This document shows positions 44,219 to 44,478 of a DNA stretch of 44,478 nt, one piece after another; position 1 is the first letter of the stretch; each line of letters starts with the position of its first letter. The stretch is from Verrucomicrobiota bacterium (lineage in GTDB: Bacteria; Verrucomicrobiota; Verrucomicrobiia; Limisphaerales; J093). The stretch covers positions 1 through 44,478 of the forward strand of contig JAAYVR010000164.1 of assembly GCA_012517065.1 (NCBI GenBank), given 5' to 3'. The notes below the pieces were generated by a model. That model had not been told where the DNA came from. It saw nothing but the letters and a program-made list of their open reading frames with translations, and did not search any database. Made by a program: the position numbers and the translations under genes.

Positions 44219-44478
44219 AAACACCGGCGTCGGGAGCGCGGCCGTCCCCGGCCGCATCAACCCAACGACCAATCCTACGACCGGTTTCGATCATGCAAAT
44301 CCTGCGCCCAAACTTTCACCGGCTGGGTGCGGGCAAGAATGCCCGCGCTCCCGCCGGCGCGTTAGAAGAAACACCGGCGCTCGGGAGCGCGGCCGTCCTC
44401 GGCCGCATCAACCCGACAACCGATCCTACGACCCGTTTCGATCATGCAAATCCTGCGCCCGAACTTTCACCGGTTGGG
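44219..44478 (+). repeat. Family C tandem at window end (one full unit and one truncated)
   Basis: Two units repeat with a period of 147 bp (44219-44365 and 44366-44478, the latter cut by the window end). The full unit's second hairpin reads GCGGGCA-AGAA-TGCCCGC (44329-44346), a double compensatory change relative to 39097-39114. Bases 44102-44218 hold no gene. Confidence 0.88.

Noticed and set aside
1-44478. Circular molecule suggested by similar ends
   Set aside because: The end copies differ at several positions and the same repeat also occurs inside the window, so similarity alone does not imply circularity.

Overview
The window reads as chromosomal DNA of a Verrucomicrobiota bacterium, most likely from the Limisphaerales/Pedosphaerales (old subdivision 3) group. 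This placement is inference from gene style: Tat-exported Gfo/Idh/MocA oxidoreductase, a Tat-exported SUMF1-domain fusion, an MFS-spermidine synthase-TPR fusion, a type IV prepilin and prepilin peptidase with a long insert, moderately high GC, and many short palindromic repeats between genes. Both window ends lie inside the same roughly 147-bp repeat, so this looks like an assembly contig broken at repeats.

Layout. 0.5-3.9 kb: tRNA-Leu(UAA), aroE and a prepilin peptidase, convergent with aroC. 4.0-4.4 kb: repeat composite. 4.6-8.6 kb: a LysM protein (+); facing it an ECF sigma / anti-sigma-like / membrane RDD operon (-); then an unrecognised protein (+). 8.6-17.6 kb: an Rhs remnant, a large MFS-spermidine synthase fusion, a pilin, an ankyrin lipoprotein, a broken lectin-like gene and aconitase (all except the Rhs remnant on -). 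17.6-19.25 kb: a gene-free repeat island. 19.3-29.1 kb: a carbohydrate-handling block on the minus strand (ribose-type ABC permease and ATPase without a binding protein, a membrane-anchored unknown, an SSS symporter, a Gfo/Idh/MocA oxidoreductase, and a TIM-barrel/SUMF1 fusion), with one divergent small membrane ORF. 29.2-38.3 kb (+): a dead acyltransferase fragment, argA, an L,D-transpeptidase, nrdJ-sucC-sucD, and a YggT-like/YggU pair. 38.3-39.5 kb: second repeat island. 39.6-44.1 kb: a methyltransferase and a GT2 (-), a sigma-54 response regulator (+), and an unknown protein weakly reminiscent of deoxyhypusine synthase (-). The window then runs back into terminal repeats.

How genes work together. 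aroE and aroC belong to the shikimate pathway; acnA and sucCD to the TCA cycle. nrdJ abuts sucC with 3 bp between them, so dNTP synthesis and the TCA cycle are probably co-transcribed. The 19-29 kb block could import and oxidise sugars or sugar derivatives. The ECF operon probably controls an envelope protein.

The most unusual content is non-coding. A family of about 65-nt elements (stem of about 16 bp around a 33-nt conserved loop) occurs six times and shows compensatory base changes in the stem. It and several other hairpin families are assembled in different orders into intergenic islands.
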